A program made the position numbers and the translations under genes. Below are positions 45,010-52,819 of a stretch of 64,000 nt of DNA, one piece after another. Position 1 is the stretch's first letter. The number at the start of each line of letters is the position of its first letter. Below the pieces are notes generated by a model, which was not told the DNA's origin, made no database searches, and saw only the letters and a program-made list of their open reading frames with translations. Source of the stretch: Hydrogenophaga aromaticivorans. Lineage in GTDB: Bacteria > Pseudomonadota > Gammaproteobacteria > Burkholderiales > Burkholderiaceae_C. Location: NCBI RefSeq assembly GCF_013387465.1, contig NZ_VYGV01000006.1, positions 529,638 through 593,637 on the forward strand, written 5' to 3'.

Positions 45010-45519
45010 ATGACTGTCAAGGAAGGGTGGCGCGGCCGGTTCTATGAAGACTTCGAGGTCGGCGACGAGTATCGGCATGCCCTCGGCCGCACCCTGACCC
45101 AGAACGACAACATCTGGTTCACGTTGCTGACGCAAAACACGGCTCCGCTGCACTTCGATGCCCACTACGCCGCGCAGACGGAGTTCGGCCGCCCGCTCAT
45201 CAATTCCTGCCTCACGCTGGCCCTCGTGACGGGGCAGACGGTGAGCGATGTCTCGCAAAACGTCATGGCCAACCTGGGGTGGGACGAAGTTCGACTTCCG
45301 CATCCGGTGTTTGAAGGCGACACGATTTACTCCCGCACCACGGTGCTGGACAGGCGCGAGTCGCGGTCGCGAACCAATGTCGGCGTCGTCACGGTGCGCA
45401 CCGAAGGCTATAACCAGAGCGGCGTCATTGTCTGCACCTTCAAACGCACGGTGATGGTCTACAAACGTGACGGCGCACCGCGCACCGCACCGCCGCTGCC
45501 GGTCGACAGCCGACCCTGA
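45010..45519 (+). CDS. MaoC-like enoyl-CoA hydratase
   Basis: 169 residues, single hot-dog. GRTLTQNDNIWFTLLTQNTA followed by PLHFDAHYAAQTEFGRPL retains the Asn and His of the MaoC active site (TQNTAPLHFD), with Thr at the Asp position, similar to mesaconyl/itaconyl-CoA-hydratase-like members. It probably hydrates a branched or dicarboxylic enoyl-CoA. AAGGA lies seven bases before ATG 45010; an upstream frame from 44938 has no homologous residues. The 144 bases after tetR hold no obvious operator. Confidence 0.82.
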   Translation: MTVKEGWRGRFYEDFEVGDEYRHALGRTLTQNDNIWFTLLTQNTAPLHFDAHYAAQTEFGRPLINSCLTLALVTGQTVSDVSQNVMANLGWDEVRLPHPVFEGDTIYSRTTVLDRRESRSRTNVGVVTVRTEGYNQSGVIVCTFKRTVMVYKRDGAPRTAPPLPVDSRP

Positions 45520-45579
45520 CCCCCCCTTTTTTTTCGTCAACTTCGGCCCCAGGGTCGCCAACTTTTTGACTCTCTCCGC

Positions 45580-47286
45580 ATGAAGCCCACCTCCCTGCTC
45601 GAACAATACGGCCCGCGCGAGGCGATGGAATACGACGTGGTGGTGGTGGGTGCCGGCCCCGGCGGTTTGGCCACAGCCATCCGTCTCAAGCAGCTCGCGG
45701 CAGCAAAGGGCGCGGACGTCTCCGTGGTGCTGCTGGAGAAAGGCGCCGCGCCCGGTGCTCACATCCTCTCCGGCGCGGTCATGGACCCCATCGCGCTGAA
45801 CGAACTCTTCCCCAACTGGAAGGAGCTGGGCGCACCGCTGAACCAACCCGTCACCGGTGACGACGTGCTTTTCCTGAGCGAAACCGGCTCCAGGCGCACG
45901 CCCAACTTCCTGGTGCCCGACTGCTTCGACAACGAGGGCAATTACGTCATCAGCCTGGGCGCCCTGACCCAGTGGCTGGGCGAGCAGGCGGAAGCCCTGG
46001 GCGTGGAAATCTTCCCCGGCTTCACAGCCGCCGAGGTGCTGTACAACGACAACGGTTCGGAGAGCGGGAATTTACCTTCGGTAAAGGGTGTCGCCACCGG
46101 CAACCTTGGCATTGGCAAGGACGGCCTGCCGCACGACGGCTTCCAGCTCGGCATGGAGTTGCATGCCAAATACACCATCTTTGCCGAAGGCGCGCGCGGC
46201 CATCTGGGCAAACAGCTCATCACGAAATACAAGCTCGACGAAGGCCGCGATCCACAAAGCCATGCCATCGGCATCAAGGAACTGTGGGAGATCGACCCGG
46301 CCCGCGCCCAACCTGGTCGGGTGGTGCACACGGCCGGCTGGCCGATGGACAGCCAGACCTACGGCGGCGGTTTTCTCTACCACTTGGAAGGCAACAAGGT
46401 CACGCTGGGCTTCGTCACCGGGCTCGACTACAAGAACCCATGGCTCAGCCCCTTTGAGGAAATGCAGCGCTGGAAGGCCCACCCCGCCATTCGCGCCCAC
46501 ATCGAAGGCGGCAAGCGCATCGGCTACGGCGCGCGCGCCATCACCGCCGGTGGCCTGCTCAGCCTGCCCAAGACCGTGTTCCCGGGCGGCGCGCTGATCG
46601 GCTGTGATGCCGGCTACCTGAACGCCGCACGCATCAAAGGCAGCCACGCCGCCATCAAGAGCGGCATGCTGGCCGCCGAAGCCGCGTTTGAAGCCCTGGC
46701 CGCCGGACGCAGCGGCGACGAACTCAGCGCCTACCCCGCTGCGTTCGAAAACAGCTGGCTGCACACCGAACTCGACCAGTCGCGCAACTTCAAACAGTGG
46801 TTCAAGAAGGGCAGCCTCGTCGGAGCCCTGATGACCGGCATTGAGCAGTGGCTGCTGCCCAGGCTTGGCATCAAGCGTCCGCCCTGGACGATCCACCGCA
46901 CCCAGGCCGACCACGCCAGCCTGCGCCCGGCCGCCGAGATGCCGCAGATCAGCTACCCCAAGCCCGACGGCAAGCTCACCTTCGACCGGCTCTCCAGCGT
47001 GTTCGTCAGCAACACCAACCACGAAGAAAACCAGCCCGCGCACCTGACGCTCAAGGACGCCAGCGTGCCGGTGCAGATCAATCTGGCGAAATACGCCGGC
47101 CCCGAGAGCCGTTACTGCCCGGCCGGCGTTTACGAATTCGTAAAGAACGACGACGGCTCGGACCGGCTGCAGATCAACGCGCAGAACTGCGTGCACTGCA
47201 AGACCTGCGACATCAAGGATCCGACGCAGAACATCGTCTGGGTCACGCCAGAAGGCGGCGGCGGGCCGAACTACGCGGGAATGTAG
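45580..47286 (+). CDS. electron-transfer-flavoprotein:ubiquinone oxidoreductase (ETF-QO)
   Basis: 568 residues. FAD-binding VVVGAGPGGLATAIRL (about residues 19-34), GAHILSGAVMDP, the membrane-associated quinone-binding region in the middle, and a C-terminal 4Fe-4S cluster with cysteines at about 513, 537, 540 and 543 (YCPAGVY and NCVHCKTCDIKDP). It passes electrons from ETF, reduced by the acyl-CoA dehydrogenases, to the quinone pool at the inner membrane face. No etfAB genes are in the window, so housekeeping ETF must serve. Length and order match family norms. Confidence 0.95.
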   Translation: MKPTSLLEQYGPREAMEYDVVVVGAGPGGLATAIRLKQLAAAKGADVSVVLLEKGAAPGAHILSGAVMDPIALNELFPNWKELGAPLNQPVTGDDVLFLSETGSRRTPNFLVPDCFDNEGNYVISLGALTQWLGEQAEALGVEIFPGFTAAEVLYNDNGSESGNLPSVKGVATGNLGIGKDGLPHDGFQLGMELHAKYTIFAEGARGHLGKQLITKYKLDEGRDPQSHAIGIKELWEIDPARAQPGRVVHTAGWPMDSQTYGGGFLYHLEGNKVTLGFVTGLDYKNPWLSPFEEMQRWKAHPAIRAHIEGGKRIGYGARAITAGGLLSLPKTVFPGGALIGCDAGYLNAARIKGSHAAIKSGMLAAEAAFEALAAGRSGDELSAYPAAFENSWLHTELDQSRNFKQWFKKGSLVGALMTGIEQWLLPRLGIKRPPWTIHRTQADHASLRPAAEMPQISYPKPDGKLTFDRLSSVFVSNTNHEENQPAHLTLKDASVPVQINLAKYAGPESRYCPAGVYEFVKNDDGSDRLQINAQNCVHCKTCDIKDPTQNIVWVTPEGGGGPNYAGM

Positions 47287-47303
47287 CCGAGAGTGATTCA
47301 AAT

Positions 47304-47875
47304 CTAAAGTGCAATACCCTGGGTTTCAATGAACGAGGGTGGGTGTTGCGTGCTATTGAGCAGGAGGTCCCGATAGACTGCCAGAGGGGGATCGTGCGCC
47401 CTACCCCTTCCAGGGCGGGTTGTTGATCTGATCGGCAATCGCATCGAGCTGCTCCTGGCTGTACCCTGAGAGGTCCGAGCCCTTGGGCTGGTACTGGCGC
47501 ACCAGCTCGTTGGAGTTCTCGTTAGAGCCTCGCTGCCAAGGGCTGTGGGGGTAACAGAAGTACACCGCAATGTCCGTGCGTCGGCTCAGTTCCCTGTGCA
47601 TCGCCTTCTCCCGGCACTGGTCGTACGTCATGCTCTGGCACATAGGCTCAGCGAGCCTCAGCAGCTTGTCAGAGAAGGCCTGCAGGACATTGACCGCGCT
47701 GGCGGGCTTGAACCCGTGCAGCTTGATGAGCATGAGCAGCCCGACTGGTGCACTCCACCAGGGTGCCCACCGCACTGGCGTTCGCAGCACCCTTGATCAG
47801 GTCACCCTCCCCGTGCCCGGGCAACTGCCGGTCTTCAATCTCGGGCGGACGCACCTGGATGCTCACCATGTCCAT
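47304..47875 (-). pseudogene. IS30-family transposase remnant (truncated, frameshifted)
   Basis: Three minus-strand frames join into one IS30 transposase. First, [20 protein letters not shown] in the frame from 47875. Then SMTYDQCREKAMHRELSRRT and VYFCYPHSPWQRGSNENSNE in the frame 47790-47401. Last, PPLAVYRDLLLNSTQHP in the frame ending at 47304. The invariant PGHWEGD has Gly for Trp, two frameshifts break it, and the N-terminal half is missing, so it is dead. Just after the end, a sequence like GATTCAAATCTAAAGTGCAA (about 47290-47310) may be the element's terminal repeat. It ends abruptly where repeat copy B begins. Confidence 0.85.
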
Positions 47876-47966
47876 CTATTGATCCGGCACTTTGAAGTCG
47901 CGAGTCGTGGACGGACTGCCACAGGCAAACGATCCACGAAAGTTCAAAATTCATGGGGCCGGAGCA
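47876..47966. repeat. 91-bp dispersed direct repeat, copy B
   Basis: Same orientation as copy A at 2013-2103, about 92% identical by eye. It has a perfect outer stem TCGTGGA...TCCACGA around an inner TGCC-aca-GGCA hairpin. It abuts the truncated end of the IS30 remnant exactly. The two copies bracket 45.8 kb that includes the two fused carboxylase modules, the first Liv operon, badHI and tetR. Confidence 0.8.
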
Positions 47967-48190
47967 ATAGTATCTGAGCTCTTCGGCCTTTTCCTTTGTT
48001 GCGAGGTAGTCGTTTGCGCTTGGGTGGGCTGCTTTGCATCTGCGGACCGTACTCGGGGGCAGGTGTTGCACTTCAGTCTTGAATCCGCCGACGGTGAATC
48101 ACCGGCATTCATGCTGTAGCGAGCCTGGCCAGAAGTTGCCGCCCGCACTTGCACCCGGACGTGATGGCACCTGCATAGGGATTTCCCGAG

Positions 48191-48218
48191 TTGACGCCAG
48201 CCTAACTACCGTTAGATT
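48191..48218 (+). promoter_or_regulatory. promoter with operator before the second Liv operon
   Basis: TTGACG (-35, 48191-48196) and TAGATT (-10, 48213-48218) are separated by 16 bases. The operator GCCTAACTACCGTTAGAT (48200-48217), with perfect CTAAC/GTTAG arms, lies across the spacer and -10. This repeats the layout at 42415, where the inverted repeat also fills the spacer. Likely repressed by the TetR protein at 44233. Confidence 0.7.
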
Positions 48219-48219
48219 A

Positions 48220-48244
48220 GCGCCATGCAAACAAGGCATGGCGC
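48220..48244. repeat. hairpin immediately after the operator
   Basis: GCGCCATGC and GCATGGCGC pair perfectly over nine bases around a seven-base loop. It would fold at the very 5' end of the livF transcript if transcription starts near 48225, which could stabilise the mRNA. It is not followed by a T-run. Confidence 0.5.
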
Positions 48245-48499
48245 CTACCGAACGGCAAGGCACATGGCAGGCACGCTGCCCAACACGGCCAACACGGGAC
48301 AACCTTTGAGAAAATTAACTGCCCCCTCGACCGGCACCCTGGCAACCAGAGACCCTGGTCGCGCCCATGCACCCGGCCCATCCGAGCCGAAGGTCTGCAC
48401 GACTGCGGCTGCCATCCTGGCGCACCCCTCCACTACGCTCGACCGGCATACCCGTTCAATGGTTAAGTCGCCGCAGCACAGCGCAAGTAACGGCCTGTC

Positions 48500-49291
48500 A
48501 TGCTGAATCTCACCAATGTCCAGATCGTTTACGACAACACCATCGAGGCGGTGCGAGAGGCCTCATTGGCCGTCGGCAAAGGTCGCATAGTCGCCCTGCT
48601 CGGTTCCAACGGGGCCGGGAAATCAACCACGCTCAAAGGCATTTCGGGCGTGCTGTATCCGGAAGACGGTGAGATCAAGGGTGGCCAGATCACGTTTGAA
48701 AACCGCCAGCTGACCGGCCTGGCTCCGGACGAAATCGTGCGCGCCGGCGTGGTCATGGTGCCCGAGGGGCGCCGCCTGTTCGACCAGTTGACGGTCGAGG
48801 AAAACCTCGTGATGGGCGGCTACACGCGCAGTGTGACCGACGCCAGGCGCCAGATGGAGATGGTGTATGGGCTGTTCCCGCGTCTGGTGCAAAAACGCAG
48901 CACGGTGTCAGGCTACCTGTCGGGCGGCGAACAGCAGATGGTGGCCATCGGCCGCGCGCTGATGTCGTCCCCGAAACTGCTGATGCTCGACGAGCCCACG
49001 CTCGGTCTGGCGCCACAGATCAGCGAAGAGATTTTCGACATCATCACCCGCCTGTGCCGCCAGGAAGGCATGGGCATTCTCCTGGTGGAGCAGAACGCAC
49101 AGATGGCGCTGGCCATTGCCGACTATGGCTACATCATGGAAAACGGCCGCGTGGTGCTCGACGGTGAGGCCGACAAGATGCTGCGCAACGACGACGTGCG
49201 CGAGTTCTACCTCGGCTTCGGCGAAGGCGGATCGCGCAAGAACATGCGCGACGTGAAGCACTACAAGCGGCGCAAACGCTGGCTCTCCTGA
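48500..49291 (+). CDS. livF: Liv-type ABC transporter, ATP-binding protein LivF (second system)
   Basis: 263 residues. GSNGAGKST (Walker A), YLSGGEQQMVAIGRAL (signature), LLMLDEPTLGLAP (Walker B), QNAQMALAIADYGYIMENG. Beyond the usual EFYLG end it carries about 23 residues finishing MRDVKHYKRRKRWLS, the tail shared with the other two LivF proteins. It heads the second transporter operon under the operator at 48200 and is followed nine bases later by livG. Gene order (F, G, ligase, H, M, two binding proteins) differs from the first operon. Confidence 0.92.
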   Translation: MLNLTNVQIVYDNTIEAVREASLAVGKGRIVALLGSNGAGKSTTLKGISGVLYPEDGEIKGGQITFENRQLTGLAPDEIVRAGVVMVPEGRRLFDQLTVEENLVMGGYTRSVTDARRQMEMVYGLFPRLVQKRSTVSGYLSGGEQQMVAIGRALMSSPKLLMLDEPTLGLAPQISEEIFDIITRLCRQEGMGILLVEQNAQMALAIADYGYIMENGRVVLDGEADKMLRNDDVREFYLGFGEGGSRKNMRDVKHYKRRKRWLS

Positions 49292-49299
49292 GAAAAAAC

Positions 49300-50082
49300 A
49301 TGAACGACACATTGTTAAGGGTCGAAACCCTGTCCAAGCGCTTCGGCGGCGTCGAAGCCGTTGCCAGTGTCAGTTTTCACGTCCGGCGCGGCGAAATCTA
49401 TTCCCTGATCGGCCCCAACGGGGCCGGCAAGACGACCACCTTCAACATGATCAGCGGCGTCGTCAAGCCCAGCAGCGGTACCGTGCATTTCGATGGCCAC
49501 GACATCACCGGCATGCCGGCGCACCGCCTTGCCGCCATCGGCATCGGTCGGACCTTCCAGAACCTGGCAGTGTTCAAACATGCCAGCGTGGTGGACAACC
49601 TGCTGGTCGGCCGCCACTGCCACATGGCCACCAACGTGCTGGATGCCTCGTGGTTCTTCGGACGGGCGCGGCGCGAGGAGCTCGAACACCGTCGCAAGGT
49701 GGAAGAGATCATCGACTTTCTCGAAATCGAGGAAATTCGCGACATGCCGGTGGGCACCCTGTCCTATGGCCTGCAAAAGCGGGTCGAGCTGGGGCGCGCA
49801 CTGGCCACCGAGCCCAAGTTGCTGCTGCTGGACGAAATGGTGTCGGGCATGAACAGCGAGGAGACCGAAGACATTGCCCGCTTCGTGCTGGACATCCGCG
49901 ACGAACTCGGCATTTCGGTCCTCATGGTCGAGCATGACATGGGCATCGTGATGGACATCTCCGACCGCGTCTGCGTGCTCAACTTCGGCCGCAAGATCGG
50001 CGAAGGCACGCCGGCCGAGATATCGGCCAACCCGGCGGTGATCGACGCCTACCTGGGCAGCAAGACCAAGGAGGCCGCGTGA
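49300..50082 (+). CDS. livG: Liv-type ABC transporter, ATP-binding protein LivG (second system)
   Basis: 260 residues. GPNGAGKTT (Walker A), GRTFQNLAVFKHASVVDNLL, a signature LSYGLQKRVELGRALA, LLLLDEMVSGMN (Walker B), and the terminal DAYLGSK. The D-loop region has EMVSGMN where the first LivG has EPMAGMN, so the usual Pro is replaced. The stop overlaps the GTG of the synthetase by four bases. Confidence 0.92.
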   Translation: MNDTLLRVETLSKRFGGVEAVASVSFHVRRGEIYSLIGPNGAGKTTTFNMISGVVKPSSGTVHFDGHDITGMPAHRLAAIGIGRTFQNLAVFKHASVVDNLLVGRHCHMATNVLDASWFFGRARREELEHRRKVEEIIDFLEIEEIRDMPVGTLSYGLQKRVELGRALATEPKLLLLDEMVSGMNSEETEDIARFVLDIRDELGISVLMVEHDMGIVMDISDRVCVLNFGRKIGEGTPAEISANPAVIDAYLGSKTKEAA

Positions 50083-51947
50083 TCGACAACCTGGACGCGT
50101 TGCTGCGCGACGGCAACACCACATTCCCCAAGCTGCTCCAGCACTGGGCACAGCGCTTTCCGGATGCGCTCGCGTTTCGCGAGAAGGATTACGGCATCTG
50201 GAACCGGATGACCTGGCAGCACTATTTCGAAACGGCGCGCCGCTTCGCACTCGGTCTCAAGTCTCTGGGCTTCGACAAGGGCGACCGGCTGGCGATTGCC
50301 AGCGAGGACAGTCCGCAGTGGATGTTCACCGACTTGGCCACGCAAGCCATCGGCGGTGTCGTGGTGGGTATCTACCCCACCAACCCGTGGCCGGAACTGC
50401 AATACATCGTGCATCATTCGAACAGCAAGTTCGTGGTCTGCGGCGATCAAGAACAGGTCGACAAGGTGCTCGACGCCATGGCCAAGCACGACACCGGCCT
50501 GCCCGATGTGGTGAAGATCATCTGCGTCGACATGAAGGGCATGCGCGGCTACAAACACGACAAGCTGATGTCGTTCGAGGACGTGCTTGAGCTTGGCGAC
50601 CAATACGCCGCGGCATCGCCCCAGCACGCGAGCGCCTTTGATCGTGCCATCGAGGACACCCAGCCCGATGACACCTGCATGCTGGTCTATACCTCGGGCA
50701 CCACGGGTCCGCCCAAGGGCGCGATGCTCTCGCACCGCAACCTCATCATCTCCGTGGACAAGATGAAAGAGCATTTCAAGCTCGACCGGCACAACTACGA
50801 AGTGGTCTGCTACCTGCCGTTGTGCCACGTGGCCGAGCGTGCCTTCTCGACGGTCATGCACCTGCTCACCGGTGGCGTGGTCAATTACGCCGAATCGATC
50901 GACACAGTGGCCGTCAATCTGCGCGAGATCGCACCCACGGTGTTTTTGGGCGTGCCGCGAATCTGGGAAAAGCTGCAGCAAGGCATTTTGATCCGCATGC
51001 AGGACGCCTCGCGCTTTCAGCGCTGGGCTTTCCAGCGCTGCTTCGATGCCGGGCGCCGTCTGTTCGAAAAGGTCGAGGCGCAAGGGGGCCAGCGCAGTCT
51101 GTCGGATCGCCTGCACTTCTTCGTTCTGTGGTTGCTGATGTTTCGCAATCTGCAGAAATTCGTCGGCCTGGACCGCATGCAGTGCGGCTTCTGTGGCGGC
51201 GCCAGCGTCTCGCCCGAGGTACTGAAGTTCTTCCGCATCCTCGGCATTCCGGTGTACCAGGTCTACGGCATGACCGAGTCCGGCGGGGTGATCTTCTTCC
51301 AGCATGAAAAAGCGATCAAACTGGGCGCCACCGGCCTGCCCATCGACGGCCTGAACTGGAAGATCGCGGAGGACGGCGAGCTCGTCGTCAAGCACCCCGC
51401 CGTGTTCAAGGGCTACATCCACGACGAAGGCGCCACCGCCAAGACCGTGGTGGACGGCTGGCTGCACACCGGCGACATCGTGGCACTGGCCGACAACGGC
51501 GAGCTGATGATCGTTGACCGCAAGAAGGCCATCATCATCACCAGCGGCGGCAAGAACATCGCGCCCTCGGAGATCGAAAACGCGCTCAAGGACAGCCTGT
51601 ATGTGCGCGAGGCGATCATCCTGGGCGACGGACGCCACTATTTGGCGGCGCTGATCCAGGTCGACTACGAAACAGTCGGCAAGTGGGCACAAGAACGCAA
51701 ACTGGCCTACACCACCTACAAGAGCCTGGCCGCGCTGCCCGAGGTGCGCGAACTGATCGACGAGGACGTCAAGCGTGTGAACAAGCTGTTTGCCCGGGTC
51801 GAGAACATCCGCAAGTTCCTGATTCTGGAGAAGGAACTCGACCACGACGACGGCGAACTCACCGCCACCCAGAAGGTGCGCCGCAACGTCATTGAAAAAA
51901 CTTTCGCGAAAGAGATCGCGATCATCTACGGTGGAGGGGCGGGCTGA
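50079..51947 (+). CDS. long-chain-type acyl-CoA synthetase embedded in the second Liv operon
   Basis: 622 residues. VYTSGTTGPPKGAMLSHRN, YGMTESGGVIFFQ, GWLHTGDIVALADNG, SGGKNIAPSEIEN and C-terminal TATQKVRRN (catalytic Lys) show an intact FadD15-like ligase. It is a distant paralogue of the ligase at 36093 (about the same length, same position between livG and livH), so the transporter-ligase unit probably existed before divergence. Start GTG 50079 overlaps the livG stop (GTGA), and its stop overlaps the livH start by one base (TGATG). Confidence 0.92.
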   Translation: MIDNLDALLRDGNTTFPKLLQHWAQRFPDALAFREKDYGIWNRMTWQHYFETARRFALGLKSLGFDKGDRLAIASEDSPQWMFTDLATQAIGGVVVGIYPTNPWPELQYIVHHSNSKFVVCGDQEQVDKVLDAMAKHDTGLPDVVKIICVDMKGMRGYKHDKLMSFEDVLELGDQYAAASPQHASAFDRAIEDTQPDDTCMLVYTSGTTGPPKGAMLSHRNLIISVDKMKEHFKLDRHNYEVVCYLPLCHVAERAFSTVMHLLTGGVVNYAESIDTVAVNLREIAPTVFLGVPRIWEKLQQGILIRMQDASRFQRWAFQRCFDAGRRLFEKVEAQGGQRSLSDRLHFFVLWLLMFRNLQKFVGLDRMQCGFCGGASVSPEVLKFFRILGIPVYQVYGMTESGGVIFFQHEKAIKLGATGLPIDGLNWKIAEDGELVVKHPAVFKGYIHDEGATAKTVVDGWLHTGDIVALADNGELMIVDRKKAIIITSGGKNIAPSEIENALKDSLYVREAIILGDGRHYLAALIQVDYETVGKWAQERKLAYTTYKSLAALPEVRELIDEDVKRVNKLFARVENIRKFLILEKELDHDDGELTATQKVRRNVIEKTFAKEIAIIYGGGAG

Positions 51948-52819
51948 TGGACTATTTTTTGCAACTGGTCATTTCCGGCATCGCCGTCGGCCTGGTCTAC
52001 GGCTTCATCGGCATGGGCTTTGCCATGATCTACCGCGCCACCGGCGTGGTGAACTTCGCCCAGGGCGAGCTGATGATGCTGGTGTCCTACATCGCCTTCA
52101 CCCTGGCCGGCACCTTCCAATTTGGCTTCTGGCTCATGCTGGCAGCAACTGTCGCGGCCTCGGTGCTGATCGGCCTGCTGATCGAGGTCTTGCTGATCCG
52201 TCCGATGCTTGGTCAGCCGGTGTTCTCCACGGTGATGGTGACCATTGGCCTGGCCGTGATCCTGCGCTCGGTGGTGGTGCTGATCTGGGGCGCAGACCCC
52301 ATGCCGCTCAATGCCGGCCTGCCAACGGAGGTCATCAAGATCGGCCCGGCCGGCCTGTACCCGGCGCAGCTGTATTCCGTTGGGCTGATGGCGGCCGTAC
52401 TGCTCGGCCTGTGGACCTTCTTTCGCTATTCGCGGGTCGGTATCGCCATGCGTGCCACCGCCAACGTGCAAACTGCAGCCCTGCTGATGGGCATCAATGT
52501 CAAGCGCATTTTCGCCTTGTCCTGGGCCCTGTCGGCGGGGCTCGCCGCCATTGCGGGCGTGTTGATCGGCGTGATCTACGACGTCAATCCCGGCATGTGG
52601 ACGACAGGTCTGCGCAGCTTTCCCGCGGTCATCTTGGGCGGGCTGGACTCGGTGTTCGGCGCCGCACTCGGCGGCATCCTGATCGGGGTGGTCGAGAATC
52701 TGTCGGAAGGCTATATCGGCCGCGGCATGAAGGAGATCGCCGGTTTTGTTTTGATCCTCGTCGTCCTTATGGTCAGACCCTATGGCCTGTTCGGCAAACC
52801 TGAAATCGAGCGTGTCTGA
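51947..52819 (+). CDS. livH: Liv-type ABC transporter permease LivH (second system)
   Basis: 290 residues, about eight membrane segments. SGIAVGLVYGFIGMGFAMIY, VVNFAQGELMMLVSY, VILGGLDSVFGAALGGILIG and the ending VRPYGLFGKPEIERV are LivH features. Start and stop codons overlap those of both neighbours by one base (TGATG), so synthetase, LivH and LivM are translated as a coupled block. It differs enough from the first LivH to imply separate substrate specificity. Confidence 0.92.
   Translation: MDYFLQLVISGIAVGLVYGFIGMGFAMIYRATGVVNFAQGELMMLVSYIAFTLAGTFQFGFWLMLAATVAASVLIGLLIEVLLIRPMLGQPVFSTVMVTIGLAVILRSVVVLIWGADPMPLNAGLPTEVIKIGPAGLYPAQLYSVGLMAAVLLGLWTFFRYSRVGIAMRATANVQTAALLMGINVKRIFALSWALSAGLAAIAGVLIGVIYDVNPGMWTTGLRSFPAVILGGLDSVFGAALGGILIGVVENLSEGYIGRGMKEIAGFVLILVVLMVRPYGLFGKPEIERV

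Larger units (their letters stand above)
47967..48499. other. non-coding/degenerate stretch upstream of the second Liv operon
   Basis: 533 bases. Only short overlapping frames without recognisable domains are present, so I see no gene. It contains the promoter/operator at 48191-48218 and a hairpin at 48220-48244. The leader from there to the livF start is about 255 bases, long for this compact region. The left part may be further debris of the insertion event. Confidence 0.55.

Noticed and set aside
47570..47977. Plus-strand frame across the IS30 remnant and repeat copy B, whose end resembles a frame at repeat copy A
   Set aside because: The similarity arises from the 91-bp DNA repeat itself; the rest is antisense to the transposase, so a shared protein is not supported.
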